This document shows, piece after piece, positions 16,402-25,119 of a stretch of DNA of 36,697 nucleotides. The notes under the pieces were generated by a model. The model made no database searches and was not told where the DNA came from. It was given only the letters and a program-made list of their open reading frames with translations. The DNA is from UBA2266 sp964406945 (GTDB lineage Bacteria; Planctomycetota; Phycisphaerae; Sedimentisphaerales; Anaerobacaceae): contig CAYOTO010000033.1 in the NCBI GenBank assembly GCA_964406945.1, forward strand, positions 1 through 36,697. The letters run 5' to 3'. The translations under genes were made by a program, and so were the position numbers. Every line of letters begins with the position of its first letter. Position 1 is the stretch's first letter.

Positions 16402-17664
16402 CTACAACATTCCGCCGCCCAGCGACATGGACACGATCGGAAGCAGTGTCGCCACCACGATGAAGCCGATGATAAGGGCCAGCACCAGTATCAGCATCGC
16501 CGGGAATATCGACATGAATCTGTTTATGGCCGCGTCCGCTTCCGTGTCGAAAGTTTCAGCCGCATTCAACAGCATCTCATCGAGCTTTCCCGTCTCTTCA
16601 CCGATAGATGTAATCTGAACCAGCAGAGGCGGAAAGTAGCCGGATTCGGCCAGTGGCTCGGCCAGGGACGCGCCCTTTTTCACCTTCTCGGCCACTTCGT
16701 CTATGGCCCCTCCAAGCAGTTCGTTGCCCAGTGTATCGCGCACCACGGCCAGCGCCTCGAGAATCGTAACGCCGCCCTTGGTCAGAGCACCCAGAGTTCT
16801 CGCGAACCGCCCCACGGCTATGGTCCGAAGCACAGAACCCAGAATTGGAATCTTCAGCTTGAAGCTGTCCCATTTGAGCTTGCCTTCGCCGTTTTTCCAC
16901 TTGATGAAATAGACTATCGCCGCAACTGTTCCGACTATCGCCGCCCAGCCGACTACGCTGGTAAACAGGTTCTGAAAGAACGCGCTGACGGCCATCAGGA
17001 TTCGCGTCGGCAGCGGCAGCAGCGCCACACCGCCCGCTATGGTATCGAGAATTTTTGGCAGGATTACCGTAACGATGAGAATCACCGAAGCCATGCCCAG
17101 ACACAGCACGAAGATCGGATAGGCCGATGCGTTCTTCAAACTTGTCTTTATCTTTTCGTCCCGGCTCAGAATCCCCGCAAGCTGCTCGGTGGTCTGCTCG
17201 AGTATACCGCCGGTCTCACCAACCCGAATCATGGACAGATATAGCGGACTGAAAACGTCCGGATGCTTGCTCATCGCTTCGGACAGCGACGAACCGCCGT
17301 TGACGGATTCGACAAGATCCCCCAGCAGCTCTTTCATGGCCTTTTTGTGCTGCTGCTGACCAAGCAGTTCCAGGGCGTTGAACAATGGCAGACCCGCCCT
17401 CAATGCGGTGCTCAGTTGCGTGGTCATCGCCATGATATCGCGATGGCTCACATGACCGCCGCCGATCTTCAACAACTTCGATAAATCGACCGCACCCTCG
17501 GAATCGCCGCCCTTTTCGGCCGCGTGCGCTCCATCGACGATGTGAACGACGAAATGGCCTTTATCGGCCAGAAGCGTTACGGCGCTCTTGCGGTCGGCGG
17601 CCTCGATCGTACCATCGACGTGCCCGCCGCCTTTGTCAACCGCCTTGTATGTGAAATGACCCAA
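16402..17664 (-). CDS. gspF: Type II secretion inner-membrane platform protein GspF
   Basis: A 420-residue protein with two T2SSF domains, typified by MTTQLSTALRAGLPLFNALE (first) and FARTLGALTKGGVTILEALA (second), each followed by SMIRVGETGG or QITSIGEETGKL, and three membrane segments (about residues 190-210, 240-265 and 385-415 in this numbering). It is the polytopic platform on which GspE acts. The likely start is the TTG at 17664, giving MGHFTYKAVDKGG, because AGAGG lies seven bases upstream and FTYKAVD is where GspF proteins normally begin; an ATG-type upstream start at 17718 would add an atypical segment. gspE ends 207 bases upstream, with a hairpin in between. Confidence 0.92.
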   Translation of the reverse strand: MGHFTYKAVDKGGGHVDGTIEAADRKSAVTLLADKGHFVVHIVDGAHAAEKGGDSEGAVDLSKLLKIGGGHVSHRDIMAMTTQLSTALRAGLPLFNALELLGQQQHKKAMKELLGDLVESVNGGSSLSEAMSKHPDVFSPLYLSMIRVGETGGILEQTTEQLAGILSRDEKIKTSLKNASAYPIFVLCLGMASVILIVTVILPKILDTIAGGVALLPLPTRILMAVSAFFQNLFTSVVGWAAIVGTVAAIVYFIKWKNGEGKLKWDSFKLKIPILGSVLRTIAVGRFARTLGALTKGGVTILEALAVVRDTLGNELLGGAIDEVAEKVKKGASLAEPLAESGYFPPLLVQITSIGEETGKLDEMLLNAAETFDTEADAAINRFMSIFPAMLILVLALIIGFIVVATLLPIVSMSLGGGML

Positions 17665-17802
17665 AATCCGACCTCTGAAAGACAAAAGCCCAACCGCAAA
17701 GTCGGGCATGATACTCACAACGATATGTGAAAGCCGCCTGCATCCCGCCCATTAATACTGACGAATCACACCAACCTCCGAACAACTTATCGAACTGATT
17801 TG

Positions 17803-17828
17803 TCCCGGATACTTGGAAGCATCCGGGA
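17803..17828. other. Stem-loop between gspE and gspF
   Basis: TCCCGGAT and ATCCGGGA form a perfect 8-base stem around a 10-base loop. It lies 44 bases downstream of the gspE stop and may protect the gspE end or attenuate readthrough into gspF; it has no T-run on the minus strand. It is followed by AGAACCG, and the 14-mer ATCCGGGAGAACCG recurs at 2835-2848, while TCCCGGATACTT recurs at 35312-35323. Confidence 0.4.
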
Positions 17829-17844
17829 GAACCGGTCCGTCATT

Positions 17845-17871
17845 GATTCTTTATTCTTGACTTTTCATTGC
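17845..17871 (-). repeat. Purine-rich post-stop tail after gspE
   Basis: After the gspE stop the minus strand reads GCAATGAAAAGTCAAGAATAAAGAATC (degenerate AAAAGT/AAGAAT units). It belongs to the group of similar tails at 95-114, 14036-14075 and 15845-15872. Confidence 0.4.
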
Positions 17872-19596
17872 TCATTCTTCTTCTATTGTCTTGGCCACCC
17901 TGAACAGTTCTTCCGGCGTAGTCTCTCCGGCAACCACCTTGGCGATACCCGCCTGCATCATGCTTATGTGATCATCCGGAGCCGCCCGAAGCAGCGCCTC
18001 GGTCGTCGGCTTCTCGGCTATGACCTCGCGCATCTTCGGCGTAATCCTCAGCAGCTCGAACACGCCCATTCGGCCCGAATACCCGGTCTGGTTGCATTCA
18101 TGGCAGCCCCTGCCGTGATAGAATTGAACGTCGGGCTTAAGCGTCTTGGCCGCGCCGTTGAGGTTTCGCAGCAGGTTAGCGTCCGGCGTGTAAGGCTCCT
18201 TGCAGTTCGGGCAGATTTTTCGCAGCAGTCGCTGGGCCATTATGCCCTCTATTGAACTGGCCAGCAAGAAGGCCTCGACGCCCATATCTATGAGTCGGGT
18301 GATGGCGCCGGGGGCGTCGTTGGTATGCAGCGTCGAAAAGACCAGGTGGCCGGTAAGGGCGGCCCGGATTGAGATATCCGCCGTCTCGCGGTCGCGAATT
18401 TCGCCGACCATGACGATGTCCGGGTCGTGGCGAAGTATGTGGCGAAGGCCGGTTGCGAAAGTAAGGCCTCGCTTGGGATTAATGGGCATCTGGTTGATGC
18501 CGCTGAGCTGGTATTCCACCGGGTCTTCGACCGTGATCATCTTGACCGTAGGCGTATAAATTTTATTAAGCGAGGCGTACAGCGTGGTGGTTTTTCCGCA
18601 GCCGGTGGGCCCGGTTACCAGCACGATGCCGTGAGTCCTTTTGAGGCACCTGGTGAAGCCCTCGAGCACGACTTTGTCCATTCCCAGTTCTTCCAGGGCG
18701 ATCAGCGCGGCTGTTCGGTCCAGAAGACGCATGGCCACCGACTCGCCGAAGACCGTAGGAACCGTGGAAACACGGATGTCTATAGTTCCGTTCGGACCGT
18801 TGAACTCGATATGGCCGTCCTGAGGAACGAACCGCTCGGCGATATTCATGTTGCCCATGATTTTGATTCGCGATGTTATGGCCGCCTGAAGCCGTTTCGA
18901 GGACGGCGACTGCTCGACCAGAATGCCGTCGATACGATACTTGATTTTTACTTCGTGCTCGAACGGCTCGATGTGGATATCGCTGGCTCTGGCTTCGATG
19001 GCCTCGAGTATGATGAGATTGACCAGGTTTACCAGAGACGGCTCGCGGGCCAGTTCGTGCAGCTTGGCCGGCGAGAATTCGCCGCTTTCAAGTTCTTCTT
19101 CGGCCTCGGAGCGGGTCTCGGCCGGGGCGAGATTATCGAGCATTCGGGCCACATTGGAGCCGTAGAACTTCAGAATCGCACTTTCCAACTCCTGGGGGTC
19201 GGCGTAATGGCGACGGACGGACAGGCCTGTGACCAGCCGCAGATCCTCCATCACCTGGGGCTGGAAGGGATCGGTCATGGCGACCGAAAGTGTGCCGTTG
19301 CGGCGGCCCAGGGGCAGTATATTGTATTTACTGACCAGTTCGGCGGGAACCATTGAGATGATATCGCCGCCTACGGAGATGTCCGTTAGAGATACCCTTC
19401 GAATGCCCACCTGCATCGCAAGTGCTTCATTCAACTGGGCTTGCGTGATGTAGCCAAGTTCGATGAGAAGCTCGCCAAGCCGGACTTTGCGGACCTTCTG
19501 CTCCTCCAGAGCGAACTCGAGGTTCGCCGCGTCGATGTAGCCCTTTTCGCAGAGCAACCGACCCAACTTCTTTCTTGTAGTGCTGATCGTCTCCAA
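17872..19596 (-). CDS. gspE: Type II secretion ATPase GspE with tandem MshEN-type motifs
   Basis: A 574-residue hexameric secretion ATPase. The N-terminus carries two 24-residue repeats, K10-Q33 and R39-Q62 (RLGELLIELGYITQAQLNEA...), that fit the RLGxx[LVI][LVI]xxG...L...L..Q pattern of c-di-GMP-binding MshEN domains; copy 2 differs at one position (Tyr), copy 1 at three. The core holds Walker A GPTGCGKT (329-336), Asp box ITVEDPVEY (354-362), Walker B IVMVGEIRD (394-402) and His box STLHTNDA (421-428). Cys462, 465, 498 and 501 form the zinc site of GspE/PilB. It starts at a TTG at 19596 with GAGGG six bases upstream. It is the first gene of the operon, read from the promoter at 19655-19683. 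Confidence 0.96.
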   Translation of the reverse strand: METISTTRKKLGRLLCEKGYIDAANLEFALEEQKVRKVRLGELLIELGYITQAQLNEALAMQVGIRRVSLTDISVGGDIISMVPAELVSKYNILPLGRRNGTLSVAMTDPFQPQVMEDLRLVTGLSVRRHYADPQELESAILKFYGSNVARMLDNLAPAETRSEAEEELESGEFSPAKLHELAREPSLVNLVNLIILEAIEARASDIHIEPFEHEVKIKYRIDGILVEQSPSSKRLQAAITSRIKIMGNMNIAERFVPQDGHIEFNGPNGTIDIRVSTVPTVFGESVAMRLLDRTAALIALEELGMDKVVLEGFTRCLKRTHGIVLVTGPTGCGKTTTLYASLNKIYTPTVKMITVEDPVEYQLSGINQMPINPKRGLTFATGLRHILRHDPDIVMVGEIRDRETADISIRAALTGHLVFSTLHTNDAPGAITRLIDMGVEAFLLASSIEGIMAQRLLRKICPNCKEPYTPDANLLRNLNGAAKTLKPDVQFYHGRGCHECNQTGYSGRMGVFELLRITPKMREVIAEKPTTEALLRAAPDDHISMMQAGIAKVVAGETTPEELFRVAKTIEEE

Positions 19597-19654
19597 ATCC
19601 TACCCTCGCAGCATACCTGAAACGGGTCTTCCCCGTCAAACTATAGAAACCTTA

Positions 19655-19683
19655 AGTATATAACATTACAGTACTTATGTCAA
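19655..19683 (-). promoter_or_regulatory. Near-consensus sigma70-type promoter of the type II secretion operon
   Basis: On the minus strand, TTGACA (19678-19683) and TATACT (19655-19660) are separated by exactly 17 bases. The predicted start near 19648 gives a leader of about 50 bases before the gspE TTG. An imperfect inverted repeat (AAACCTT...AAGGTTT) spans the same 19647-19689, so a regulator could bind over the promoter. This is among the best-matching promoters in the window. Confidence 0.75.
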
Positions 19684-20529
19684 GGTTTGAGCGGTCCGCA
19701 ACGGCCATCGGCCACCTGTTTGGACCCACGTTTTTTCACGTTGCTCAATAAGACGCTCTCGGACCGGTCTTTGTGTCATAAAAACACGCTTTCCAAAGAA
19801 AAATCCCGCATTCTCGGCCCCATTTGCGGCTAGGTTAACTGCCTCCAATATACACAATTGGGGCAAACCGGGAAAGAATATTTCCTTGTTCACAACGCCA
19901 GTGGTATTAACGGCGGCGATGGTAACGAAAAAGGCCGCGGGCATTCGACAAAAGACCCGATATTTGAGATCGAGTGCGGAGTACGGGGTGCGGTTTTCTG
20001 TTAGATCGGAGCGAAACAAATGGGATGGGCTGACATCGGATGATTTGTTTGGTGGTGGCGAGATTCCAGATCAGGCCCGGAATGAGGGCAGCGCTGCGGT
20101 TGCGTTTGTGACCGTTTGGAGATTAGCGATGCCGTTGCAAAGATCGCGGCGGACCTGGCCGGATGAAGGAACTTCGGCAGTCCCTTGCGGTCCGGGGGTG
20201 TTAAAGCCAACATGATAGCTTGGGTCGTGCGTTTGAGTGCAGAAAGATGATGTCGGCTTGCGGTACAGCAGTAGAGGAAGGATAGCCCGGTAAATAGTCT
20301 GATTTGGCGGGCGGCCTTGGAGGCGTTTTTTTCTTGGCGCTTGGTCTTTCAATCGTAAGATTTTTGTGTTGGGAAGTTGGCGGGCTATACAGAGGGGAAG
20401 TGATGAGTTGCCTGCAGGGCTCGGCGGCCGAAGGCGGAACGGACAGCCGTCGGCCGCGGGCGGCATTTATACAAGCTACAGCCGGTCGGCGTGTGGCGGT
20501 GTTTGTCAATCGGTTATCAGGGATCCTTC
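19684..20529. other. Long non-coding gap between the divergent gspE and nitroreductase genes
   Basis: These 846 bases hold no reading frame that looks like a gene. The left part is AT-richer near the gspE promoter. A weak plus-strand promoter candidate (TTGTGT, 16 bases, TATACA) lies at 20364-20391, and a perfect 8-base inverted repeat GCGGCCGA/TCGGCCGC at 20424-20457 lies in the leader of the next gene. No cluster of DnaA boxes was seen, although the strand composition switches around this place. Confidence 0.4.
20424..20457. other. Inverted repeat in the leader of the nitroreductase gene
   Basis: GCGGCCGA (20424-20431) and TCGGCCGC (20450-20457) can pair with an 18-base loop. It lies about 70 bases before the ATG and could be an operator or mRNA hairpin. 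No function can be assigned. Confidence 0.35.
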
Positions 20530-21495
20530 ATGAAACACAGTGCGGTCAGTACCTCGGGCAGGATTAAAAGTATCGTTAAACGTGTGGCATTTGCCGTGCC
20601 TTTTGTTCGCAGGTTTTATCTGGGGTGGAAGCTGCGGCGTAATCTGCGGCAGGCGGAGGATTTGCACAGCGTGCTGTCGAGCAACGGGCATGCACTGGAT
20701 CATTGTCTGAGCCGCGGGCAGCGGCCCGATGCAGCCATGGTGACGCAAACCGAATCGGCGTTTCGGATGATGCGGCGGCTCGGTGTGCCCGTGAACAGTA
20801 TGGATATGTGGGCGGCGGGGCTGCTGTCGGTGACCCGTTTCAGGCTGCAGGAGAATTATCGCAGGAGCGTCGAGTCCGAAGCCGGCGGGACAAAGGGCTC
20901 GGAGGATGCGTCGGTCTGTGGCGGGTCGGCGGAGCTTGATTCAGTCATTCGATCGAGGCGAAGCGTTCGCAGGTGGAAAGACGCCGATGTAGGCGACGAA
21001 CGGTTGCGGACGATTGTCTCGGCGGCGAGTTGGGCGCCGTGCTCGTGCAACCGTCAGTCGTGGCGGGTTCTTTGCGTGCGAAACGAAGGCGACAAGGAGT
21101 TTCTGCGACAATTCTACACGGCAGGTCACAACCATTTCTGGGCGAAAGCTCCGGTTGTCCTGGTTGTCCTGATGAATCCGTCGCTCTACAGCGAAGCGGA
21201 CATGCACTACACGTACCTCGATGCGGGGGCGTTTATTCAGAATCTTCTTCTGGCGGCTCACGCCGAAGGGCTTGGGGCCTGCTGGGTGGGCTTTACGGCG
21301 TGGGACGTTTTCGACAATTTGCGAGTTACGGCGGAGGCTCGGGATGCGTTCTACACGCGATTCGATTGTTCCGGGCAGGGCGTTCCGGTCAGCCTTATCG
21401 GCTTAGGCGAGCCTTTGATTGTGCCAAAAGCTCCGCCCAGACGGCGACCCGATGAGATTCTGTTCGGTGCATCCAAAGATGGTTGTGGAGAATAG
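20530..21495 (+). CDS. Nitroreductase family protein with an N-terminal extension
   Basis: A 321-residue protein. The last 180 residues look like a nitroreductase: IRSRRSVRRWKDADVGDERL (the start of the FMN-binding fold), ASWAPCSCNRQSWRVLCVRN, then LDAGAFIQNLLLAAHAEGLG and PVSLIGLGEP near the end, all typical of FMN-dependent NAD(P)H oxidoreductases. The first roughly 135 residues are a basic, helical extension with no recognised domain. The ATG at 20530 follows AGGGA; a longer frame from 20491 begins within an unlikely region. Enzyme substrate is unknown. It is a single gene that ends at a clear terminator. Confidence 0.82.
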   Translation: MKHSAVSTSGRIKSIVKRVAFAVPFVRRFYLGWKLRRNLRQAEDLHSVLSSNGHALDHCLSRGQRPDAAMVTQTESAFRMMRRLGVPVNSMDMWAAGLLSVTRFRLQENYRRSVESEAGGTKGSEDASVCGGSAELDSVIRSRRSVRRWKDADVGDERLRTIVSAASWAPCSCNRQSWRVLCVRNEGDKEFLRQFYTAGHNHFWAKAPVVLVVLMNPSLYSEADMHYTYLDAGAFIQNLLLAAHAEGLGACWVGFTAWDVFDNLRVTAEARDAFYTRFDCSGQGVPVSLIGLGEPLIVPKAPPRRRPDEILFGASKDGCGE

Positions 21496-21600
21496 TTGAG
21501 GCGTTCGCGCGAGTTGCGTTAGGCTTCAGGGGAGGCGGATTCTACAAAGCGACCCGGGCGCGTAAGACCGGGGCACAGTGTTTGGTCTGCGCGCAAGAGA

Positions 21601-21636
21601 ATGCCGCCCCGTTTACAGGTGAGGCGGCATTTTTCT
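21601..21636 (+). terminator. Intrinsic terminator after the nitroreductase gene
   Basis: ATGCCGCC (21601-21608) pairs with GGCGGCAT (21623-21630) around a 14-base loop, followed by TTTTCTT (plus the stem's T). It lies 105 bases after the stop codon and before the convergent HEAT-repeat gene. Confidence 0.8.
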
Positions 21637-21655
21637 TACACGACAGAAGCGTTTT

Positions 21656-23611
21656 TCAGCGGATTGATGAGAGGGCTTTTTTGGCCCTGTTTTTGGTGCC
21701 GTTGTTTTCCGATTTTTCGACGACCATTTTCAAAACTTCGCGGCGTTTGTCTTTGGAAACGCCGTTTATGTTTCCGCCGGCGACCTGGACTATGGCCGAG
21801 CAGGCTTCTTCGACGAGGGTATTGTCTTCGGCGAAGGAGGTCAGCAGCTCCAATGAGCTTTTACTCGGGATGTCGCCGAGGGTGGCGATTGCCTGGCGTT
21901 TTTCCTGGGCCCTCTGGATGTGAGCGAGCAGGTCCTCGATCTCGGCGACCTTCTTCTCGGGTGTGAGGTTTTTGGTCGTTCTTATGTACTGCAGGTAACC
22001 GCGGAGGCCAAGAACTTTGTGCTGCAATTTTTCGGCCGAGCTGGCAAGTTCGAGAAGGATTGCAGCGGCTTCGGCGTCGTCGGGCCAGTTGTTAGGCCAG
22101 GTCGACAGGGTGCGTACGGCTTCGTCCTGAATCTTGGCGTTATCACTTTCGGCGGCGGATTTTACGGTCGCAAGGGCTTTCGGGCCGCCGATGATGGCGG
22201 ATGCACGTAGGCCCATGATGCGCAGCTCGGGGTCCGAACTGCGGTTGAGGGGCTGCAGGTACGGGATGCACTCTCGGCCGTGTTCGCCGCAAATTGTCAT
22301 AAGCGCCTTTGCGGCCGTTGCACGTTCGGTGGAATTGTCGGTGTTGACGATGAGGTCTACGAGATCCGCAGTCTGTCGGCTGGTGCCGATTATCGCTATT
22401 GTTTTGATGGCTTCGGCGCGGGTCTCGATGTCGTCGCTTTCCAGGCTTGCGACAACGTGGGGCAGAGCGTCGGCGATCTGTCTCTGACCGGCGATTTCGA
22501 TAAGGATGCGACGCAGGTCGCCTTGGGCCTTCTGCAGACGGGCGAGCAGTTCGGCGTCCATTTTCCGGCCCGGGATTCTGATGAGAGTTTCGGTCGCAGC
22601 ATCGCTTATTTGAGTGTCGTCCGAAGAAGCGGCGTCGAGCAAGACCGGTGTGCAGGAGACGTCGCCCAGGCGGATGAGGACGTTAATCGCGGTGATACGA
22701 AGATCCTTTTGATCACTCGCGGCGGCCTTGCGAACGGTCGGCAACACGTGCAAATCGTCGCGGTCGGAGATGGCCAGGAGCAGGAGCGGACGACGTGCCG
22801 GGGTGAGTTTGGCCAGTTCGGCGGCGAGTCTTTCGGTTACGTCTGTTCCGGGAAGTTCGCGGGCGGTGCGCAGACCGATGCCGAGTCTGCCTTTGTCGTC
22901 GGATTCCAGCTGCTCGATCAGCAGGGGCAGACCTTCGAAGCCGCGGGCCAGAATCGCGCCGCGGATGGCTTCGAGGTGTCGCTGATCGGCGACGTCTGCA
23001 CGGCGGACGGTGTCGTAGAGCTTGATTGCCGCGTCCTTATCGCCCGCTTCGAGGTATCCTTCGGCGGCGAGTATGCAGCCCTGTGCGACGGCAGAGCGAA
23101 CGTCGTCCGGTGCGTCGCCGAGGGCAGCGGTGAGGGCGCTTGCGGCTTTTTGCCCGCCAAGGTGGCCGAGGGCTACAGCGGCGGCAGATGCTACGGCGGC
23201 ATTGTCAGCGTCGAGCTTCTTAATCAGGGCGTCGGTTGCTTTGGCGTCGCGGCGGACTGCGATGGAGTTTATGACTCCGACCAGCAATCGGCCGTCGACC
23301 TTATCGAGGGCGTCGCGGAGGGCGCCGTCGGCGGCAGGACCGGGGATAGCCTCGAGGGTTATTCTGGCCCAGGACTGGAGTTCCCAGTCGGTGAGCAACG
23401 GCGCTACGGCCGGAACGCATTTTTCCGAGCCGTAGATTGCCAGGCGTTTGCAGGTGATGGCCTTATCGGCTTTGGGTGCGTCGGATTTCAGGACGGCGAT
23501 GAGTTCGCGTTCTTTTTCGCCGGCGGACTGGTTGTCGGCCGTGCATACGGTGGATGCGGCGGCCACGATCAGCAGTGCACACCACACGAAATGTTTTTGT
23601 CCGGTTATCAT
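21656..23611 (-). CDS. Secreted HEAT-repeat protein
   Basis: A 651-residue protein with a Sec signal peptide (ITGQKHFVWCALLIVAAAS, cleavage near VCTA). The rest is built of helical repeats of the HEAT or PBS-lyase type, for example DALIKKLDADNAAVASAAAV, AALGDAPDDVRSAVAQGCIL, VASLESDDIETRAEAIKTIA and MGLRASAIIGGPKALATVKS. Such proteins serve as scaffolds. No enzymatic motif is seen. The ATG at 23611 follows ACGAGGACAATC. The gene starts 40 bases after the oxidoreductase gene and is probably in one transcript with it. The C-terminus (KNRAKKALSSIR) is basic. The partner or glycan it binds is unknown. Confidence 0.85.
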   Translation of the reverse strand: MITGQKHFVWCALLIVAAASTVCTADNQSAGEKERELIAVLKSDAPKADKAITCKRLAIYGSEKCVPAVAPLLTDWELQSWARITLEAIPGPAADGALRDALDKVDGRLLVGVINSIAVRRDAKATDALIKKLDADNAAVASAAAVALGHLGGQKAASALTAALGDAPDDVRSAVAQGCILAAEGYLEAGDKDAAIKLYDTVRRADVADQRHLEAIRGAILARGFEGLPLLIEQLESDDKGRLGIGLRTARELPGTDVTERLAAELAKLTPARRPLLLLAISDRDDLHVLPTVRKAAASDQKDLRITAINVLIRLGDVSCTPVLLDAASSDDTQISDAATETLIRIPGRKMDAELLARLQKAQGDLRRILIEIAGQRQIADALPHVVASLESDDIETRAEAIKTIAIIGTSRQTADLVDLIVNTDNSTERATAAKALMTICGEHGRECIPYLQPLNRSSDPELRIMGLRASAIIGGPKALATVKSAAESDNAKIQDEAVRTLSTWPNNWPDDAEAAAILLELASSAEKLQHKVLGLRGYLQYIRTTKNLTPEKKVAEIEDLLAHIQRAQEKRQAIATLGDIPSKSSLELLTSFAEDNTLVEEACSAIVQVAGGNINGVSKDKRREVLKMVVEKSENNGTKNRAKKALSSIR

Positions 23612-23651
23612 GATTGTCCTCGTAGATTGTGATTGTTTTCGGAAAACTGCG

Positions 23652-24932
23652 TTAGATTCGCCATGGTTCGCGCAAGGCCTCGGACCGGAAGCGGTTAGCC
23701 TGCTCGTCGCCGATGAATTCGTTTTTCTTCGGGTCGTAGCGGACTTTGCGGTCGAGGAAGAGTGCAATGTTGGCTGCATGACAGGTGATGTGCGACCAGC
23801 ATGCGGCTTCGGCGTGGGCGCGGGTAAGTGCGCGGGTTTTGACGCAGTCGAGGAAGTTTCGCACGTGAAAGTCGGCGGGGTAGCCGGGGATTGGGGTTCC
23901 TCTGCGGAGCAGTAGAGACTGTGAGCTTGCGCCGAATTCGGCATTGTCGCCGGTTTCGACCCAGCCGGTCCGGCCTTCGAAGCGTACCGGGCAGGAGCCC
24001 AGACCCAGCCAGCCGTCGTTTCGCATGACGAGTTTGACGCCGTTGGCGTAGCGGGCGTGGAGTTGGCCGTCGACCGGCTCGTATTCGATGGGTGCCGTAC
24101 CGTCGGCGTCGTTGGCCATCTGGCACAGATCGACGCAGTGCGAGCCCCATTCGAGGCATCCGCCGCCGGTGAGTCCGCCGCCTTTTTCGAAGTGGAAGGC
24201 GTTCATGAGTTTTCGGTTGTACGGTCGCCAGGCGGCAGGTCCCAGGTACATATCCCAATCGACCTGCTCGCGCGGCGGCTGGTCTTCGGCTGGAAACCAG
24301 CCGCTCATTTTCGTGCCAAGGCCGCCGGGGTGCGCGTGGATGGTCTCGAGCGGGCCGAGCTTGCCGGTTCGGGCCAGTTCGATTGCGTATGCAAAGTTGG
24401 GGAGGCTGCGGCGCTGTGTTCCGGCCTGGAAGACGCGGCCGGTGCGGCGGAAGACGTCGGCGAGTTGGAAGCTCTGGGCGATGTTCTTGGTGCAGGGTTT
24501 TTCGCAGTAGACGTCTTTGCCGGCTTTGGCGGCCATTGTGGCGGCGGTTGCATGCCAGTTGGGGCCGGTCGCGATGAGGACGGCGTCGATGTCGGGCCGG
24601 GCGAGGAGGTCTCGCATGTCTATGTATGTGTCGCAGTCCTTGTTGCCGTAGACGGCGTCGACCTGCTTTTTGGCGCGCTGGCGGTTATCGCCGCGCACGT
24701 CGCAGACTGCGACGCAGTTGAGGTCGGGCTCTCTGAGGAAGCAGCCGAGGTCGTAGCGGCCCCGGTTGCCGATTCCGATGGCTCCGAGGGTGATTCTCTC
24801 GCTGGGGGCGACGGCGCCGCTTTTTCCCAGGGCCGAAGCCGGGATGATTTGCGGTGTAGCCAGGCATGCGCCTGCCTGCAATGCGGTCTTGAGAAACCGC
24901 CGGCGGTTGGTGGGTTTGTTCTGTTTGGACAT
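23652..24932 (-). CDS. Tat-exported Gfo/Idh/MocA family oxidoreductase
   Basis: A 426-residue protein. The N-terminus carries a twin-arginine signal (NRRRFLKTAL) with a hydrophobic stretch and ASALGKS cleavage region. The NAD(P)-binding Rossmann fold shows as TLGAIGIGNRGRYDLG, then VCDVRGDNRQRAKKQV, and the conserved EKPCTKN (the K-P catalytic neighbourhood of the family). The C-terminal domain includes GGGCLEWGSHCVDLCQMAN, a family-typical site with His. It fits a periplasmic sugar dehydrogenase or glycosidase-like member of this family; the substrate is not deducible. AGGAGGT precedes the ATG at 24932, and a promoter lies at 25039-25067. It is followed by the HEAT-repeat gene. Confidence 0.92.
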   Translation of the reverse strand: MSKQNKPTNRRRFLKTALQAGACLATPQIIPASALGKSGAVAPSERITLGAIGIGNRGRYDLGCFLREPDLNCVAVCDVRGDNRQRAKKQVDAVYGNKDCDTYIDMRDLLARPDIDAVLIATGPNWHATAATMAAKAGKDVYCEKPCTKNIAQSFQLADVFRRTGRVFQAGTQRRSLPNFAYAIELARTGKLGPLETIHAHPGGLGTKMSGWFPAEDQPPREQVDWDMYLGPAAWRPYNRKLMNAFHFEKGGGLTGGGCLEWGSHCVDLCQMANDADGTAPIEYEPVDGQLHARYANGVKLVMRNDGWLGLGSCPVRFEGRTGWVETGDNAEFGASSQSLLLRRGTPIPGYPADFHVRNFLDCVKTRALTRAHAEAACWSHITCHAANIALFLDRKVRYDPKKNEFIGDEQANRFRSEALREPWRI

Positions 24933-25038
24933 GTTTGACCTCCTGATGAACAAGATTCTGCAATGCGCGACCGTACGACCGGGTTGAGTGGGCTTGTGCT
25001 CGTTTGGGGCGTCGGCCGTGCTTTTCTTCGGTAGTGGG

Positions 25039-25067
25039 AGTATAGCCGGTAACGTGGGCGTTTGCAA
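25039..25067 (-). promoter_or_regulatory. Predicted promoter of the oxidoreductase-HEAT transcript
   Basis: On the minus strand, TTGCAA (25062-25067) and TATACT (25039-25044) are 17 bases apart. The leader would be about 100 bases to the ATG at 24932. Confidence 0.5.
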
Positions 25068-25119
25068 AGTGAATCTGCGGAGTGTGCAGAGTGGTCCGTA
25101 TTGACTTGGAGAATCCGTT

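Noticed and set aside
19675..20019. A small minus-strand frame in the gap upstream of gspE
   Set aside because: It has no ribosome site and overlaps the promoter of gspE; composition is not coding-like.
19684..20529. A replication origin called outright in the long gap
   Set aside because: The composition switch is suggestive, but I found no clear cluster of DnaA boxes and no dnaA or dnaN gene; left as a finding, not a feature.
22280..23632. A 450-codon plus-strand frame opposite the HEAT-repeat gene
   Set aside because: Antisense shadow of a repeat protein; Gly/Val/Asp/Cys-rich product with no family features.
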